A stretch of DNA of 64,000 nucleotides from JAIBJN01 sp963775505 (lineage in GTDB: Bacteria; Actinomycetota; Thermoleophilia; Gaiellales; Gaiellaceae), in assembly GCA_963775505.1 (NCBI GenBank), contig CAVZIL010000003.1:10925-74924 (forward strand). The letters are read 5' to 3'. Position numbers and translations under genes: made by a program. Of this stretch, positions 25,678-34,110 are shown piece by piece; position 1 is the first letter of the stretch, and the number at the start of each line of letters is the position of its first letter. The notes below the pieces were generated by a model. That model saw only the letters and a program-made list of their open reading frames with translations, made no database searches and was not told the origin of the DNA.

Positions 25678-26268
25678 TTGCGGCGGCGTACCGTGGCGAC
25701 GATTCTCGAGCTTGCGGACTATGCGGACGTCTCCGCGGAGAACGTCCTGCGCGTCGTTCACGGCGAGCCCGTCAGCGAAGAGGTCGAGCGGCGTGTCTAC
25801 GCCGCCATCGACGCGCTCGGCGTGCCTCCCTATCCGCGCCAGGTCGAGGTTCTGCCGGCGGTTCCTCCGGGCGCCTCGAGCGACGAGCTCCTGCAGCGCT
25901 TCCAGGCGACGGCGGCGGAGCTGGGGGCCACCCTCCCGGAAGGGGTCGGCTCGGTCGTCTACGAGGCCCTCCGGGTCGAGATTCGGCCGGTCGCGCAGCA
26001 CGTCGCCGAGCTCGGCGCCCTCTTCGAGCAGATGCTGGCGCGGCTCGACCAGGTCTCGACGAGCGTCGAGGACGAGCGCCGCGACCGGCTCCAGGACGTC
26101 GCGCTGCTCACGGAGCTCGTGACATCGGGTTGGCGCTCGGTCGACCGCCGCCTGGCGCGGCTCGAGAAGATCGTGGCCCGCATCGAAACGCGGCCGAACG
26201 GCCGCCGGGAGAGCCGCCTCTACCGGGTCGACGACGCGCCCGGCGGCCCCCCAGCGAGTAGCTCCTAG
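25678..26268 (+). CDS. LacI-type HTH protein without sugar-binding domain
   Basis: A 196-residue protein beginning TTG. The N-terminal ~50 residues, TVATILELADYADVSAENVLRVVHGEPVSEEV followed by RRVYAAIDALG, follow the LacI-family helix-turn-helix and hinge. Instead of the periplasmic-binding-protein domain there is a ~130-residue alpha-helical segment (EIRPVAQHVAELGALFEQMLARL...) with coiled-coil character. It would bind DNA and oligomerise, with no evident effector pocket. Directly follows the degenerate GGDEF gene. Confidence 0.7.
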   Translation: MRRRTVATILELADYADVSAENVLRVVHGEPVSEEVERRVYAAIDALGVPPYPRQVEVLPAVPPGASSDELLQRFQATAAELGATLPEGVGSVVYEALRVEIRPVAQHVAELGALFEQMLARLDQVSTSVEDERRDRLQDVALLTELVTSGWRSVDRRLARLEKIVARIETRPNGRRESRLYRVDDAPGGPPASSS

Positions 26269-26288
26269 GCGCTCCTCCCCTTCCGGGC

Positions 26289-26798
26289 TCAGTCCTCCTC
26301 GGGCTCCTCGCTCCCTTCCTTGCGCTCCTCGTCGTCGCGCACGCGCCGCGTCGAGATCCAGCGCGCGTGCTCCTGCGAGATAAGCCCCTCGATGCGCTCG
26401 GCGAGCAGGCGGAGCGCGTTCCTCGAGTGCGCGTACGCGTCGGCGCGCGCCAGGTAGAGGTACTTCTCGTGCTTCAGCGACTCGGCGGTGGAGCGATACG
26501 TGATCCAGTTCTTGTGGTACTGGTAGGCCTGGAGCAGGCCTTCGACCACCACGACGATGCCGCCGAGGATGCCGGCCACGTAGACGGGGACGTCGAAGGC
26601 CGCGACGACCGGGATCGCGGCGGCGCCGGCGATCACGACCGCCTTCAGGCCCTTGTAGCGGAGCTGACACTCCCGGCTCTTGGCGTCGTACCAGGCGATC
26701 TGCTCGTCCAGGCGCTGGAGCGTCGGATTCGGGCCCTCGACGGACACGGCGGTCGCGGCCGCCTCGAGATCCCTGACCCGCTGCTCGCTCACGGCCAT
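26289..26798 (-). CDS. DUF4231 (SLATT-like) two-helix membrane protein
   Basis: A 169-residue protein. LDEQIAWYDAKSRECQLRYKGLK leads into a two-helix membrane hairpin (AVVIAGAAAIPVVAAF and VYVAGILGGIVVVVEGLLQA), then YQYHKNWITYRSTAESLKHEKYLYLARADAY. That order is typical of DUF4231, related to the SLATT domains found as membrane effectors in nucleotide-signalled conflict systems. Here no SMODS, SLOG or other partner is adjacent, so a defence role is not supported by context. The C-terminus is acidic and disordered. Confidence 0.75.
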   Translation of the reverse strand: MAVSEQRVRDLEAAATAVSVEGPNPTLQRLDEQIAWYDAKSRECQLRYKGLKAVVIAGAAAIPVVAAFDVPVYVAGILGGIVVVVEGLLQAYQYHKNWITYRSTAESLKHEKYLYLARADAYAHSRNALRLLAERIEGLISQEHARWISTRRVRDDEERKEGSEEPEED

Positions 26799-26878
26799 TC
26801 GCAGACCTCCTCCCTTGCGTCCTCAGGCCGCCCTGGAGTGTACGAGCCGCCCGGGCCAGCGGCAAGATCGCGCTAGTA

Positions 26879-27301
26879 CTAGGAGCGAAGCGCAGCGACG
26901 ACGGAGGCGACGCCGGCGGCGACCAGGGCGAGCGCGCCGACCAGGCCGGTGATGCGGAGGAGCGCCGAGACGCCGGCGTTCACGTCCGACGCGACGGGGT
27001 CGAACGGCTCCCCCAGGCCGCCGACGACGTAGAGGCAGCCCACGAGAGCCAGGCCCGCGCCGGCCACGACCTGCCAGACCCGCCTCTTCACCAGGGCGAG
27101 CGCCGTGAGCGCCGCCTGCGCGAGCATCGGGGCGAGCGGGGGCGTGAAGAGCGTCCCCCGCGTGACCCACTCGCCGGAGACGTCGTCCGGGTTGCCCACG
27201 TCCCGGAACTCGGCCGCCCAGCCATGGTCGATGGCGACGACGGTGATGATCAGCCAGAACCCGAGCAGAAGCGCCGAGATCGGCACGAGCAGTCTCGCCA
27301 T
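26879..27301 (-). CDS. Hypothetical membrane protein (4 TM)
   Basis: A 140-residue protein starting at ATG 27301 with four hydrophobic segments: SALLLGFWLIITVVAI, MLAQAALTALALV, QVVAGAGLALVGCLYVVGGL and LRITGLVGALALVAAGVASVV. It follows the cupin gene with one base between stop and start, indicating an operon. No family identified; resembles small 4-TM DUF proteins of actinobacteria. Confidence 0.55.
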   Translation of the reverse strand: MARLLVPISALLLGFWLIITVVAIDHGWAAEFRDVGNPDDVSGEWVTRGTLFTPPLAPMLAQAALTALALVKRRVWQVVAGAGLALVGCLYVVGGLGEPFDPVASDVNAGVSALLRITGLVGALALVAAGVASVVAALRS

Positions 27302-27302
27302 G

Positions 27303-27839
27303 TCAGAACTGCGGCAGGTCGCCGTCCCGGTACGGGCGCTCCACCGGGTCCGGGAAGCGCGCGTAAGCCTCCTTCCCGGTATCCGTCGGCTCGAGAACGC
27401 TCGCCCCGTGGGCTCCCGCGACCTCATTGCGGGGATAGAGCACCTTGGAGCCCGGCTTGCGCGCCCCCACCCCAACCACGACGCACGGTCCGTCCCCGGC
27501 ACCCACGAGGACGTGCTCGGTCCAGGCCGGAGAGTGGAAGAAGTCCCACGCGCCGAGCCGTCGCTCCTCGCCCTCGACGAGGAGCAGGCACTCCCCCGAG
27601 AGGACGAGGAAGTCCTCCTGGGCGTCCTCGCCGTGGTACATGCAGCCGGGCTGCCCGGGCTTCAGGACACTGATGTTGATCCCGAGCTCCGGAAAGCGCT
27701 CGTCGCCTTCGAACGTGCAATAGCGGTCGAACACCTCGCTCTCTGACCAGCGCGCCTCGCGCGCGTTGACGACGAACCAGCCTTCGCCATCCGGCACGAG
27801 GCCGTTCTCCGTCGGGACCAGCCGTGCTTCTTCGACCAT
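27303..27839 (-). CDS. Cupin-domain protein
   Basis: A 178-residue cytosolic beta-barrel protein. The first cupin motif corresponds to GCMYHGEDAQEDFLVLSGECLLLV and the second to RRLGAWDFFHSPAWTEHVLVGAG. His and Glu ligands for one metal are in the expected order (H, E, H). A strong AGGAGG site is six bases before ATG 27839. Family members include dioxygenases, isomerases and sugar epimerases; no specific reaction can be assigned. Confidence 0.8.
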   Translation of the reverse strand: MVEEARLVPTENGLVPDGEGWFVVNAREARWSESEVFDRYCTFEGDERFPELGINISVLKPGQPGCMYHGEDAQEDFLVLSGECLLLVEGEERRLGAWDFFHSPAWTEHVLVGAGDGPCVVVGVGARKPGSKVLYPRNEVAGAHGASVLEPTDTGKEAYARFPDPVERPYRDGDLPQF

Positions 27840-27869
27840 GCGGACCTCCTCTCGGGAACCGTAGGAGCC

Positions 27870-27875
27870 TAGACT
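27870..27875 (+). promoter_or_regulatory. Predicted -10 box TAGACT
   Basis: TAGACT ends 11 bases before ATG 27887, identical to the box before the cyclase gene at 16550. No Shine-Dalgarno follows. Prediction only. Confidence 0.35.
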
Positions 27876-27886
27876 CCTCGCGTCAT

Positions 27887-29125
27887 ATGGCAAGGCGCCA
27901 CCTGATCGGCCTCCTGCTCGCCACCGAGGAGGACTGGCCGAGCGCGTTCGAGGCCATCCTCGGGAAGCTCGGCCCGCTGCGGTACGGCGGCCAGGCGCAC
28001 GAGCTGAACGCCGCACGAATTCTGAACCAGCCGTTCGACCTCCGTTCGAAGCCGCCCCACACGCTCGTCATCGACCGCCTGTCCTGGTGGTACGACCTGC
28101 CGCGCGAGTGGCTGAAGAAGATCGCGCTCGTGGACGACGTGTACCTCCTCAACAACCCGTTCACCTTCCAGGCCATGGAGAAGCACGCCGCCTACTGCGC
28201 GATGATGCGGCTCGGCCTGCGCGTGCCGGAGACGTGGCTCCTCCCGCACAAGCTCCCTCCCGACAATCCGCGGTACGTGCCCATGGCGGAGCGGTACAAC
28301 CCGGAGTTCGACCTCGAGCAGATCGGCGAGCTCGTCGGGTATCCGCTCTACATGAAGCCCTTCGACGGAGGCATGTGGGTCGGCGTCACCCGCGTCACAG
28401 GCCCCGACGAGCTGCAAAGGGCCTACGACGAGTCGGGCGAGCGGATGATGCACCTCCAGGCGAGCGTGGACGACTTCGACGTCTTCACGCGCAGCCTCTC
28501 GATCGGGCCGCAAACGAGGGTCACGCGCTACGACCCGGGCGCCCACGGCCACTATCGCTACCAGGTGGACGACGGCTTCCTTGCGCCCGACCTCGAGGCC
28601 GAGGTCGGGCTGATCAGCCGCATCGTCAACGCGTTCTTCCGCTGGGAGTTCAACTCCTGCGAGACGATCGTCAAGGACGGGCGGGCGCATCCCATCGACT
28701 ATGCGAATGCCTCGCCCGACATCGCGCTCGTCAGCCTCCACTACCACTTCCCGTGGGCGATTCGCTCGCTGGTCGCCTGGTGTGCGTTCTGCTCGGTGAG
28801 CGGGCGTTCGATGCGGCTGAACCAGCGGACGAGGGAGTACTTCGAGATCGGCGACCGCGACGACCTCTCCTACGAGGAGAAGCTGGCGCGCTACGCGGAG
28901 CTCGCCGACGGGTACTTTCAGACGGCCGAGTTCGAGGAGTTCCGCGCGGTCGCTCTCCCCCACCTCGACGAGCTCACCGTCGACTACGTCGAGAGCGCCG
29001 CCTTCGACGACCTCGTGGTCACAGCCATCCGGCTCGAGGTCGAACCCGACCGGCACGAGGAGATGATCGAGCGCTGCCGCGCGCTCACGCGGCAGTGGGC
29101 GGCCGACGAGCGGGCCGCCGCCTAG
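27887..29125 (+). CDS. ATP-grasp-like protein of unknown substrate
   Basis: A 412-residue protein with the layout of ATP-grasp ligases: a Rossmann-like N-terminal half (LIGLLLATEEDWPSAFEAIL), a central lid (YPLYMKPFDGGMWVGVTRV, where Lys in MKP is the ATP-contacting residue) and late acidic ATP/Mg contacts (ETIVKDGRAHPIDYANASPD). YLLNNPFTFQAMEKHAAYCAMMRLGLRVPETWLLP matches the ATP-grasp entry region. The enzyme would join a carboxylate to an amine or thiol; acceptor unknown. Start chosen at ATG 27887 because the conserved block begins at residue 4. Its 3' end overlaps the convergent lipoprotein by four bases. Confidence 0.68.
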   Translation: MARRHLIGLLLATEEDWPSAFEAILGKLGPLRYGGQAHELNAARILNQPFDLRSKPPHTLVIDRLSWWYDLPREWLKKIALVDDVYLLNNPFTFQAMEKHAAYCAMMRLGLRVPETWLLPHKLPPDNPRYVPMAERYNPEFDLEQIGELVGYPLYMKPFDGGMWVGVTRVTGPDELQRAYDESGERMMHLQASVDDFDVFTRSLSIGPQTRVTRYDPGAHGHYRYQVDDGFLAPDLEAEVGLISRIVNAFFRWEFNSCETIVKDGRAHPIDYANASPDIALVSLHYHFPWAIRSLVAWCAFCSVSGRSMRLNQRTREYFEIGDRDDLSYEEKLARYAELADGYFQTAEFEEFRAVALPHLDELTVDYVESAAFDDLVVTAIRLEVEPDRHEEMIERCRALTRQWAADERAAA

Positions 29126-29659
29126 CCTTCGGAGCCGGACTGCGCGGCGGCGCAGTCCTCGTTCGACTCGAGCTCCTGGCCCAGCTCTCCGGTCTCGACC
29201 TGCTCGAGCTGGTCGAGGGAGCCCTGCAGCTCCTGCTCGAGCTGGCCGACCTGCGCGGCCGCCGTCCCGGCCTGGGCGATCAGGTCCTGCAGCGAGTCGG
29301 CGCCCTCGAACGTGGAGCGGAGCCCGTCGGCGGTCGTCTGGATGCTGGACGTCATGGAGTCGACGATGTCGGCAACCTCCTGACCGGCCTCGGTCTCCGG
29401 AGCGCCGAGGTCCTCGACCTCGTCGACGAACGACTCCGTCGCCTCGAGGCCCTCGTCCACAGCTCCCTGGATCGAGTCCTCGTTGAGGTCGGACGGGCTC
29501 TGGAACTGGCTGACGATCTCCTCGAGCGACGAGCGCCAGTCGGCGGCCGCCGAGCAGAAGTCGTTCGCCCAGGCTTCGCTCGAGGACTCGTCCTCGCCCC
29601 CGCAGCCGGCGGCCACGCACGACCACGGCGGCGGCACAGATCAGCATCGCTCGGATCAC
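29122..29659 (-). CDS. Coiled lipoprotein, one frame break in signal region
   Basis: The start GTG 29659 gives IRAMLICAAAVVV, a signal helix; after a one-base break near 29615-29625 the frame continues VAAGCGGEDESSSEAWANDFC. VAAGC is a lipobox. The mature ~150-residue domain is helical, Gln/Glu rich, with a Cys near each end (NDFCSAAADW and NEDCAAAQ) that could form a disulfide. It resembles the lipoprotein at 60.2 kb in composition and layout. Function unknown. Confidence 0.6.
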
Positions 29660-29686
29660 ATCGACTCCCTTCTCCTGTGATTATCC

Positions 29687-30223
29687 GTGCCGATGGCGCG
29701 GGCCGTCGACTCGAGCCCCTCCGACACGCTGCTCACGCGGCTCTTCTACGGTACCCGCGAGCGTATCGCGGGCACGATCTACGGGACGATCCTCGTCATG
29801 GCGGTGCTGGCGGCCGGCGCCGACAACACCACGATCGACGCGTGGGAGCTGGACGTGATCATGGTCTCGACCGTGCTCGTGCTGTGGGCCGCACACGTGT
29901 ACGCGCATGCGATCGGGGACAGCGTCACGAGGGGGGAGCGCCTCAGCCGCAGAGCAATCACCGGCGTGGCTCGGCGGGAGAGCTCGATCGCGCTCGCCGG
30001 GGTCGTCCCCGGGGTCGTGCTGCTCCTCGGCGTCCTAGGGCTCTACAGCGACTCGACAGCCGTGTCGGTCGCGCTCGGGCTCTGCATGGTCACTCTCGGC
30101 ATCCAGGGAGTGCGCTACGCGCGCGTGGCTCGTCTGAGCGCCCTCGCCACGGCCGTGTTCGTCATGGCCAACCTGGCGCTCGGCCTCCTGATCGTCACCC
30201 TGAAGGTCACGCTCGCGGGCTGA
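29687..30223 (+). CDS. Hypothetical membrane protein (4-5 TM)
   Basis: A 178-residue protein with hydrophobic segments IYGTILVMAVLAAG, DVIMVSTVLVLWAAHVYAHAIGD, LAGVVPGVVLLLGVLGLY and VFVMANLALGLLIVTLKV. The His-containing helix AAHVYAHAI is polar for a membrane segment. Start GTG 29687 or ATG 29693. No family recognised. Confidence 0.55.
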   Translation: MPMARAVDSSPSDTLLTRLFYGTRERIAGTIYGTILVMAVLAAGADNTTIDAWELDVIMVSTVLVLWAAHVYAHAIGDSVTRGERLSRRAITGVARRESSIALAGVVPGVVLLLGVLGLYSDSTAVSVALGLCMVTLGIQGVRYARVARLSALATAVFVMANLALGLLIVTLKVTLAG

Positions 30224-30265
30224 CGCGGGCTGCCGGTCGGCGCCTCCGGTCGTCTGGGGCCGCGC

Positions 30266-30271
30266 TAAGCT
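30266..30271 (+). promoter_or_regulatory. Predicted -10 box TAAGCT
   Basis: TAAGCT ends eight bases before ATG 30280, suggesting a leaderless transcript for the ferritin-like gene. No Shine-Dalgarno present. Prediction only. Confidence 0.35.
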
Positions 30272-30279
30272 GCCCGTAC

Positions 30280-31101
30280 ATGAGCGTGGAGCCGCTTCGG
30301 GTCGAGGCCGCGCCGGAGGGCGCCTCGGAGCAGCGCGCCGGCGTCATCCGCTACTACGAGCTCGCCAAGCGGGCCGAATGGCAGGTGCACGACGTGCCCT
30401 GGGGCGACATCCCCCCGATCCCCGAGACGCGAGGCTCGGCCGAGAAGAAGGCGCGCCGCCAGGACGTCTGGCGCTCGGTGATCACGCAGCAGTACCAGGC
30501 CGACATCCTCGCCGTGAAGATGGCCGCGCAGCTCCTGAACGCCGCGCCCCATCACGAGGCTCGCCTCTACTACTCGACGATGGTGCAGGACGAGTCGCGC
30601 CACGTCGAGGCCTGGCTCAAGCTCCTCGGGGAGGTGGGCGGCGCCGCCGAGCGCGACCCGCACCTGGACGAGCTCGCCCGTATGTTCCTCGACGAGCTCG
30701 ACCTGCTCGAGGAGAAGGTCTTCCTCATGCAGGTCTTCTTCGAGCGGCTGATCATCCCGCGCTTCCGGCTGATCGCCCGCTCCTCGCGCGGGACGATCCT
30801 CGAGGACGTCTGCAACCGGCTGACGATCGACGACGGCATCCACCACGGCGCCGGCATGGCCTACGAGCGCGTGCTCCTCGAGGACGCCACGAAAAGGACG
30901 AAGCAAAAACTCGTCGCGGCGGCGAACAGGATGCTCCCGATCTTCGTCGAGCACGCCCTCTGGCGGCCGCCGGCGCGCGCCTGGATCGGGCGCGCGATGC
31001 ACGACCGGGACGTCCAGCGTCTCCGCGAGGACCTCGACGACGGCGTGCGCCTGGCGAACTCCCTGGGCCTCGACGTCAGCGACGTCGAGCTGCCGTACTA
31101 G
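30280..31101 (+). CDS. Ferritin-like di-iron domain protein
   Basis: A 273-residue soluble, helical protein. QQYQADILAVKMAAQLL starts the four-helix bundle, MVQDESRHVEAWLKLL holds one ExxH metal pair and TIDDGIHHGAGMAYERV the second helix pair with a His-His. Such proteins bind two irons and oxidise iron, fatty acids or aromatic substrates. WGDIPPIPETRGSAEKKARRQDVW before the bundle is characteristic of the R2-like/AurF-like actinobacterial branch. The 3' end overlaps the convergent YihY gene by 26 bases. Confidence 0.75.
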   Translation: MSVEPLRVEAAPEGASEQRAGVIRYYELAKRAEWQVHDVPWGDIPPIPETRGSAEKKARRQDVWRSVITQQYQADILAVKMAAQLLNAAPHHEARLYYSTMVQDESRHVEAWLKLLGEVGGAAERDPHLDELARMFLDELDLLEEKVFLMQVFFERLIIPRFRLIARSSRGTILEDVCNRLTIDDGIHHGAGMAYERVLLEDATKRTKQKLVAAANRMLPIFVEHALWRPPARAWIGRAMHDRDVQRLREDLDDGVRLANSLGLDVSDVELPY

Positions 31102-31939
31102 AAACCGCCGGCCACACGGCGGCCAGCTGCGCGCCGAAGAGGAAGATGGCCGCGCAGAGGTAGACGAGGAAGAGGAAGCCGATCACGGCTGCGAGCGACC
31201 CGTAGACGAGGTTGTAGCTCGCGAACCTCGACAGGTAGATGCCGTAGCCGACCTGCGTCGCACCGATCGCGACCGCTGCGAGCAGCGAAGGCGCCCAGAG
31301 CTCGGCAAAGCGGGGGCGGACCGGCGGAACGTAGCGATAGAGAAGCAGGACGGTGGCGAAGACGAGAGCGAGGGAGATCACAGCCTGGGCGACGTCGCCT
31401 GCGGCCGAGCCGAGACTCTCCATGCCGACGGCCGACCCGATCCTCTCGCCCAGGCGCTCGACGACCCTGACGGCGAGAGTCAACCCGAAGGCGACCAGCA
31501 GCAGGACGCCGGCGAGGAGAACGAGCACGAGATCGAAAGCCTTGCCACGCCACGCGCGTCGGCGCTCCGTGCCCCAGATGTTCGTGAGCGCCACGCGCAG
31601 CGAGCCCATCATGCCGCTCGCCGCCCACAGGACGCCGATGAGAGCGACCAGCCCCACCGCCGAGAGCGGCTGGCCCAGGCCGGAGATCGCCTCGTCCAGG
31701 CGGACGCTCCCCTCCGGCGAGAGGAGCAGGTTGTCGACGATCCAGGTGACGATCTCGTCCCGCCGCTGCGCGTTCTGGATCAGGAGCCCGAAGATCGAGA
31801 CGAGGAAGATCGCCAGAGGGATCAGCGAGAAGAGGACGCGGTAGGCGATGGCCGCCGCGAGCTGGGGACACAGGTTGCGGCTGTAGGCGGCCGCGGCCTC
31901 CCGGCCCGCGTGCCAGAGGCGCCGAAGGCGGGCAGGCAT
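31076..31939 (-). CDS. YihY/BrkB-family membrane protein
   Basis: A 287-residue protein with about six membrane helices. The entry NLCPQLAAAIAYRVLFSLIPLAIFLVSIFG and central LPxP-like region RYVPPVRPRFAELWAPSLLAAVAIGATQVGYGIYL are diagnostic; GSLAAVIGFLFLVYLCAAIFLFGAQLAAVW is the C-terminal signature. Members are called inner membrane BrkB/YihY proteins; a mechanistic role is not settled. ATG 31939 has AAGGAG 13 bases upstream, overlapping the TAA of the antiporter remnant, so the two were one operon. Confidence 0.88.
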   Translation of the reverse strand: MPARLRRLWHAGREAAAAYSRNLCPQLAAAIAYRVLFSLIPLAIFLVSIFGLLIQNAQRRDEIVTWIVDNLLLSPEGSVRLDEAISGLGQPLSAVGLVALIGVLWAASGMMGSLRVALTNIWGTERRRAWRGKAFDLVLVLLAGVLLLVAFGLTLAVRVVERLGERIGSAVGMESLGSAAGDVAQAVISLALVFATVLLLYRYVPPVRPRFAELWAPSLLAAVAIGATQVGYGIYLSRFASYNLVYGSLAAVIGFLFLVYLCAAIFLFGAQLAAVWPAVSSTAARRR

Positions 31940-31956
31940 GCCCGGCCTCGTTCTCC

Positions 31957-32659
31957 TTACGGCGAGCGCTTCCTCCCGGCCGCGTACCGCTCGGTGAGCG
32001 GCGCCGCGGTGGCGCCGTGCGCGAAGATGCTCACGAGCACCGTCAGCGCGACGACGACGAAGATGTCCACCCCGCCCGTGACCTCCGGATACTCGACGAG
32101 GAGGATGAGAGCGAGGACGATCGAGGCGAGCCCACGCGGGCCGAACCAGCCGAGGTAGGCGACCGTCCCGCGATCCAAGCCGGTGCCCCTGAGCGCCACT
32201 GCCACCGGGAGCATGCGAAGCGCCGTGAGCGAGAGGGCCGCGTAGACGACAGCGTTCCAGCTTGACTCGGGAAGCACGTCGACGGCGACGACGCCGAGGC
32301 CGTAGAAGACGAGGAGGCTGAGGAGCCGGCCGAGGTCGTCGGCGAGCTCGAGCACGGCCGCGCCGGTCGCGTGGCAGGCTCCTGCCGGTGCGGAGAATGC
32401 CCATGTCGATTCGCGCCGCGTCCGTGAAGAGGAGCAGCACGAGAGCGATCTCGGCGATGTGGCGGGCCGTTGCGGCGACTTCGAGACGGGCGCCGGCGGA
32501 GCCCACCTCGACCTCGACGCCGAGCGACCCGCCGAGCGCACCGACGGCGAGACCGGCCGCCGCGAAGACCATCGGGCCGGTCAGCGGGGTGCCCTCGAGC
32601 CGGCGCGAAACGAGGCCGTAGAGGACGATCAGGACACCGAAGACGGCGAGCTCGAGCAT
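31957..32659 (-). pseudogene. Na+/H+ (cation:proton) antiporter with large internal deletion
   Basis: The N-terminus LELAVFGVLIVLYGLVSRRL...GPMVFAAAGLAVGAL and EIALVLLLFTDAARIDMGILR are normal for the CPA1/NhaP family. Within 32356-32395 the frame breaks and coding resumes as VLELADDLGRLLSLLVFYGLG, then AYLGWFGPRGLASIVLALILL, the family C-terminal half. Roughly 150-200 residues are missing, including the helices with the conserved ND/DD transport site. The rest of the window's frame breaks are one-base and do not remove sequence, so this locus is different. Either a real deletion or a collapsed assembly. Confidence 0.75.
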
Positions 32660-32674
32660 GGCGCTGCGTGAGGC

Positions 32675-33265
32675 TCAGTCGCCCGTGTCGCACTCCCCGG
32701 CGATCTGCTCCAGCTCGTCGGCGGCCTCGTCGAGAGCATCAGCCGGGTCGTCGGCCGCGTAGATTCGCCCGAGGACGTCGGCGACCGCGGCCAGGCAAGC
32801 CTCGGCGAGGTCAGCGCGGGCCTTCTCCGCGGCCGCGCGCTCCTCGGCGGAGGCCGCCGCGCCCTCGGCCCCGGCAATCGCGTCCTCCGCCTCCACGGCC
32901 AGGCGCTCCAGCTCGGCCTGGCTATCGGCCAGTGCAGCGTTCGTGGCTCCCAGGTCGGCGGCGACGCCCTCGTATTGCTCCTGGGCTGCATCGAGCGCGG
33001 CCTGCGCCTCGGCCGCGGCCGCCTCGGCGGCCGCTTGCTCGTCCGCCAGCTGCTGCTCGAGGTCGGCGACCTGCTGCTCCAGCTCGGCGTTCCGCTGCTC
33101 CAGGTCCTCAACCTGGGCGGCGCTGGCCGCGTTCACGTCCTCCTGGTCGCGCTGGAGCACGGCCGCCCAGATCGCCAGGCCGATGACCGCGGCCAGCAGC
33201 GCGCCCGTGAGCACGAGCCATCCGGTCGGCCACCGTGTCGACCGGCGTTCAGGGTTCTCAGTCAC
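32675..33265 (-). CDS. Membrane-anchored coiled-coil protein
   Basis: A 196-residue protein with one N-terminal membrane helix (WLVLTGALLAAVIGLAIWAAVL) followed by ~120 residues of heptad-rich coil, rich in Ala, Glu and Gln (QVEDLEQRNAELEQQVADLE). A Cys near the end (EACLAAVADVLG) and one at the tail (AGECDTGD) could form a disulfide. GTG 33265 overlaps the upstream CYTH-like stop by eight bases. Probably a periplasmic-facing structural or scaffolding protein; function unknown. Confidence 0.6.
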   Translation of the reverse strand: MTENPERRSTRWPTGWLVLTGALLAAVIGLAIWAAVLQRDQEDVNAASAAQVEDLEQRNAELEQQVADLEQQLADEQAAAEAAAAEAQAALDAAQEQYEGVAADLGATNAALADSQAELERLAVEAEDAIAGAEGAAASAEERAAAEKARADLAEACLAAVADVLGRIYAADDPADALDEAADELEQIAGECDTGD

Positions 33266-34037
33266 TCGTGGCGGCCAGGTGCGCGGCGAAGAACTCGAGC
33301 GCCTTTCGCGTCTTCGTCTCCTGATCGCCGCTCATGTCGACGCCCCGCTCGGTCAAAAACGCGCGGGTCTCGGCCGAGACCTGGAACGCCTCGCCCGGAG
33401 CGCACTTGGTCGAGAGCTCGAGCAGGCGCGAGTCGTCGGGATAGAGCCACAGCTCCGCGACGACCTTGCGGCCGAGCTCCGGCGGGGCGAACTTCACCTT
33501 GAGGACGAAGATCGGGCCGAGAGTCGAGAGGTCGTCGAGCGCGAGGCCGTCGGGGGCATGCTCGGCGTAGAAGGCACGCTGCTCCTTCGAGAAGAGCTTG
33601 CGGAGCGGGCGGTCCCCACCGACCGTCTCCCTGACACGCGGCTTGTCGAGGGCTCCCTTCATCGAACCGGAGCAGACGAAGCCGCCCGGCATCGCGTCGA
33701 CCTCGACGTTGAACATCGGAAGAGCGCGAAGCTCGGTCGGGAGCTCGCTCGGGACAACCGGCCGAAGCTTGACGACCGTGTCGTCACCCTTCCCCTGGAC
33801 TCGACGGGCGCGCACGACGAGGCCGTTCGCGTTGAGCGTCAGGTCCGGCGTGTCGAAGAAGAACACCTGCCGGATCTGCGCGTCCAGCGGGTCGATGTCG
33901 AGCGCCTTCGCCGTGGCGCGCTGCTCGTCGGCGGGGACTGTCAGCTTCAGCTCGACGCTGTCGGACTCCTTGGTGAGCGCGAGCACCTCGACGATCTGCT
34001 CGTCGGTCAGTGCAGGGGGCGTCTTGGTGGCAGCCAT
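33258..34037 (-). CDS. CYTH-like triphosphate-tunnel protein, paralogue 1
   Basis: A 259-residue protein resembling CYTH enzymes (triphosphatases and adenylyl cyclases). SDSVELKLTVPADEQ is in the place of the ExExK metal motif but reads S-V-E-L-K, missing the first Glu. QVFFFDTPDLTLNANGLVVRARRVQG and DDTVVKLRPV give the RAR/R-K phosphate-binding pattern. KVVAELWLYPDDSRLLELSTKC is a late strand. A close paralogue (roughly 70% alike by eye) lies at 56.6 kb. AGGAGA upstream of ATG 34037. Catalysis is uncertain because of the altered motif. Confidence 0.65.
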   Translation of the reverse strand: MAATKTPPALTDEQIVEVLALTKESDSVELKLTVPADEQRATAKALDIDPLDAQIRQVFFFDTPDLTLNANGLVVRARRVQGKGDDTVVKLRPVVPSELPTELRALPMFNVEVDAMPGGFVCSGSMKGALDKPRVRETVGGDRPLRKLFSKEQRAFYAEHAPDGLALDDLSTLGPIFVLKVKFAPPELGRKVVAELWLYPDDSRLLELSTKCAPGEAFQVSAETRAFLTERGVDMSGDQETKTRKALEFFAAHLAATSD

Positions 34038-34110
34038 GTGGTCTCCTTCTGTGTGGGAGCGGTGATTATCCCGCCCAGGCGGAATTCGCCGCTAAGGTAG
34101 TGAGCTCCCC

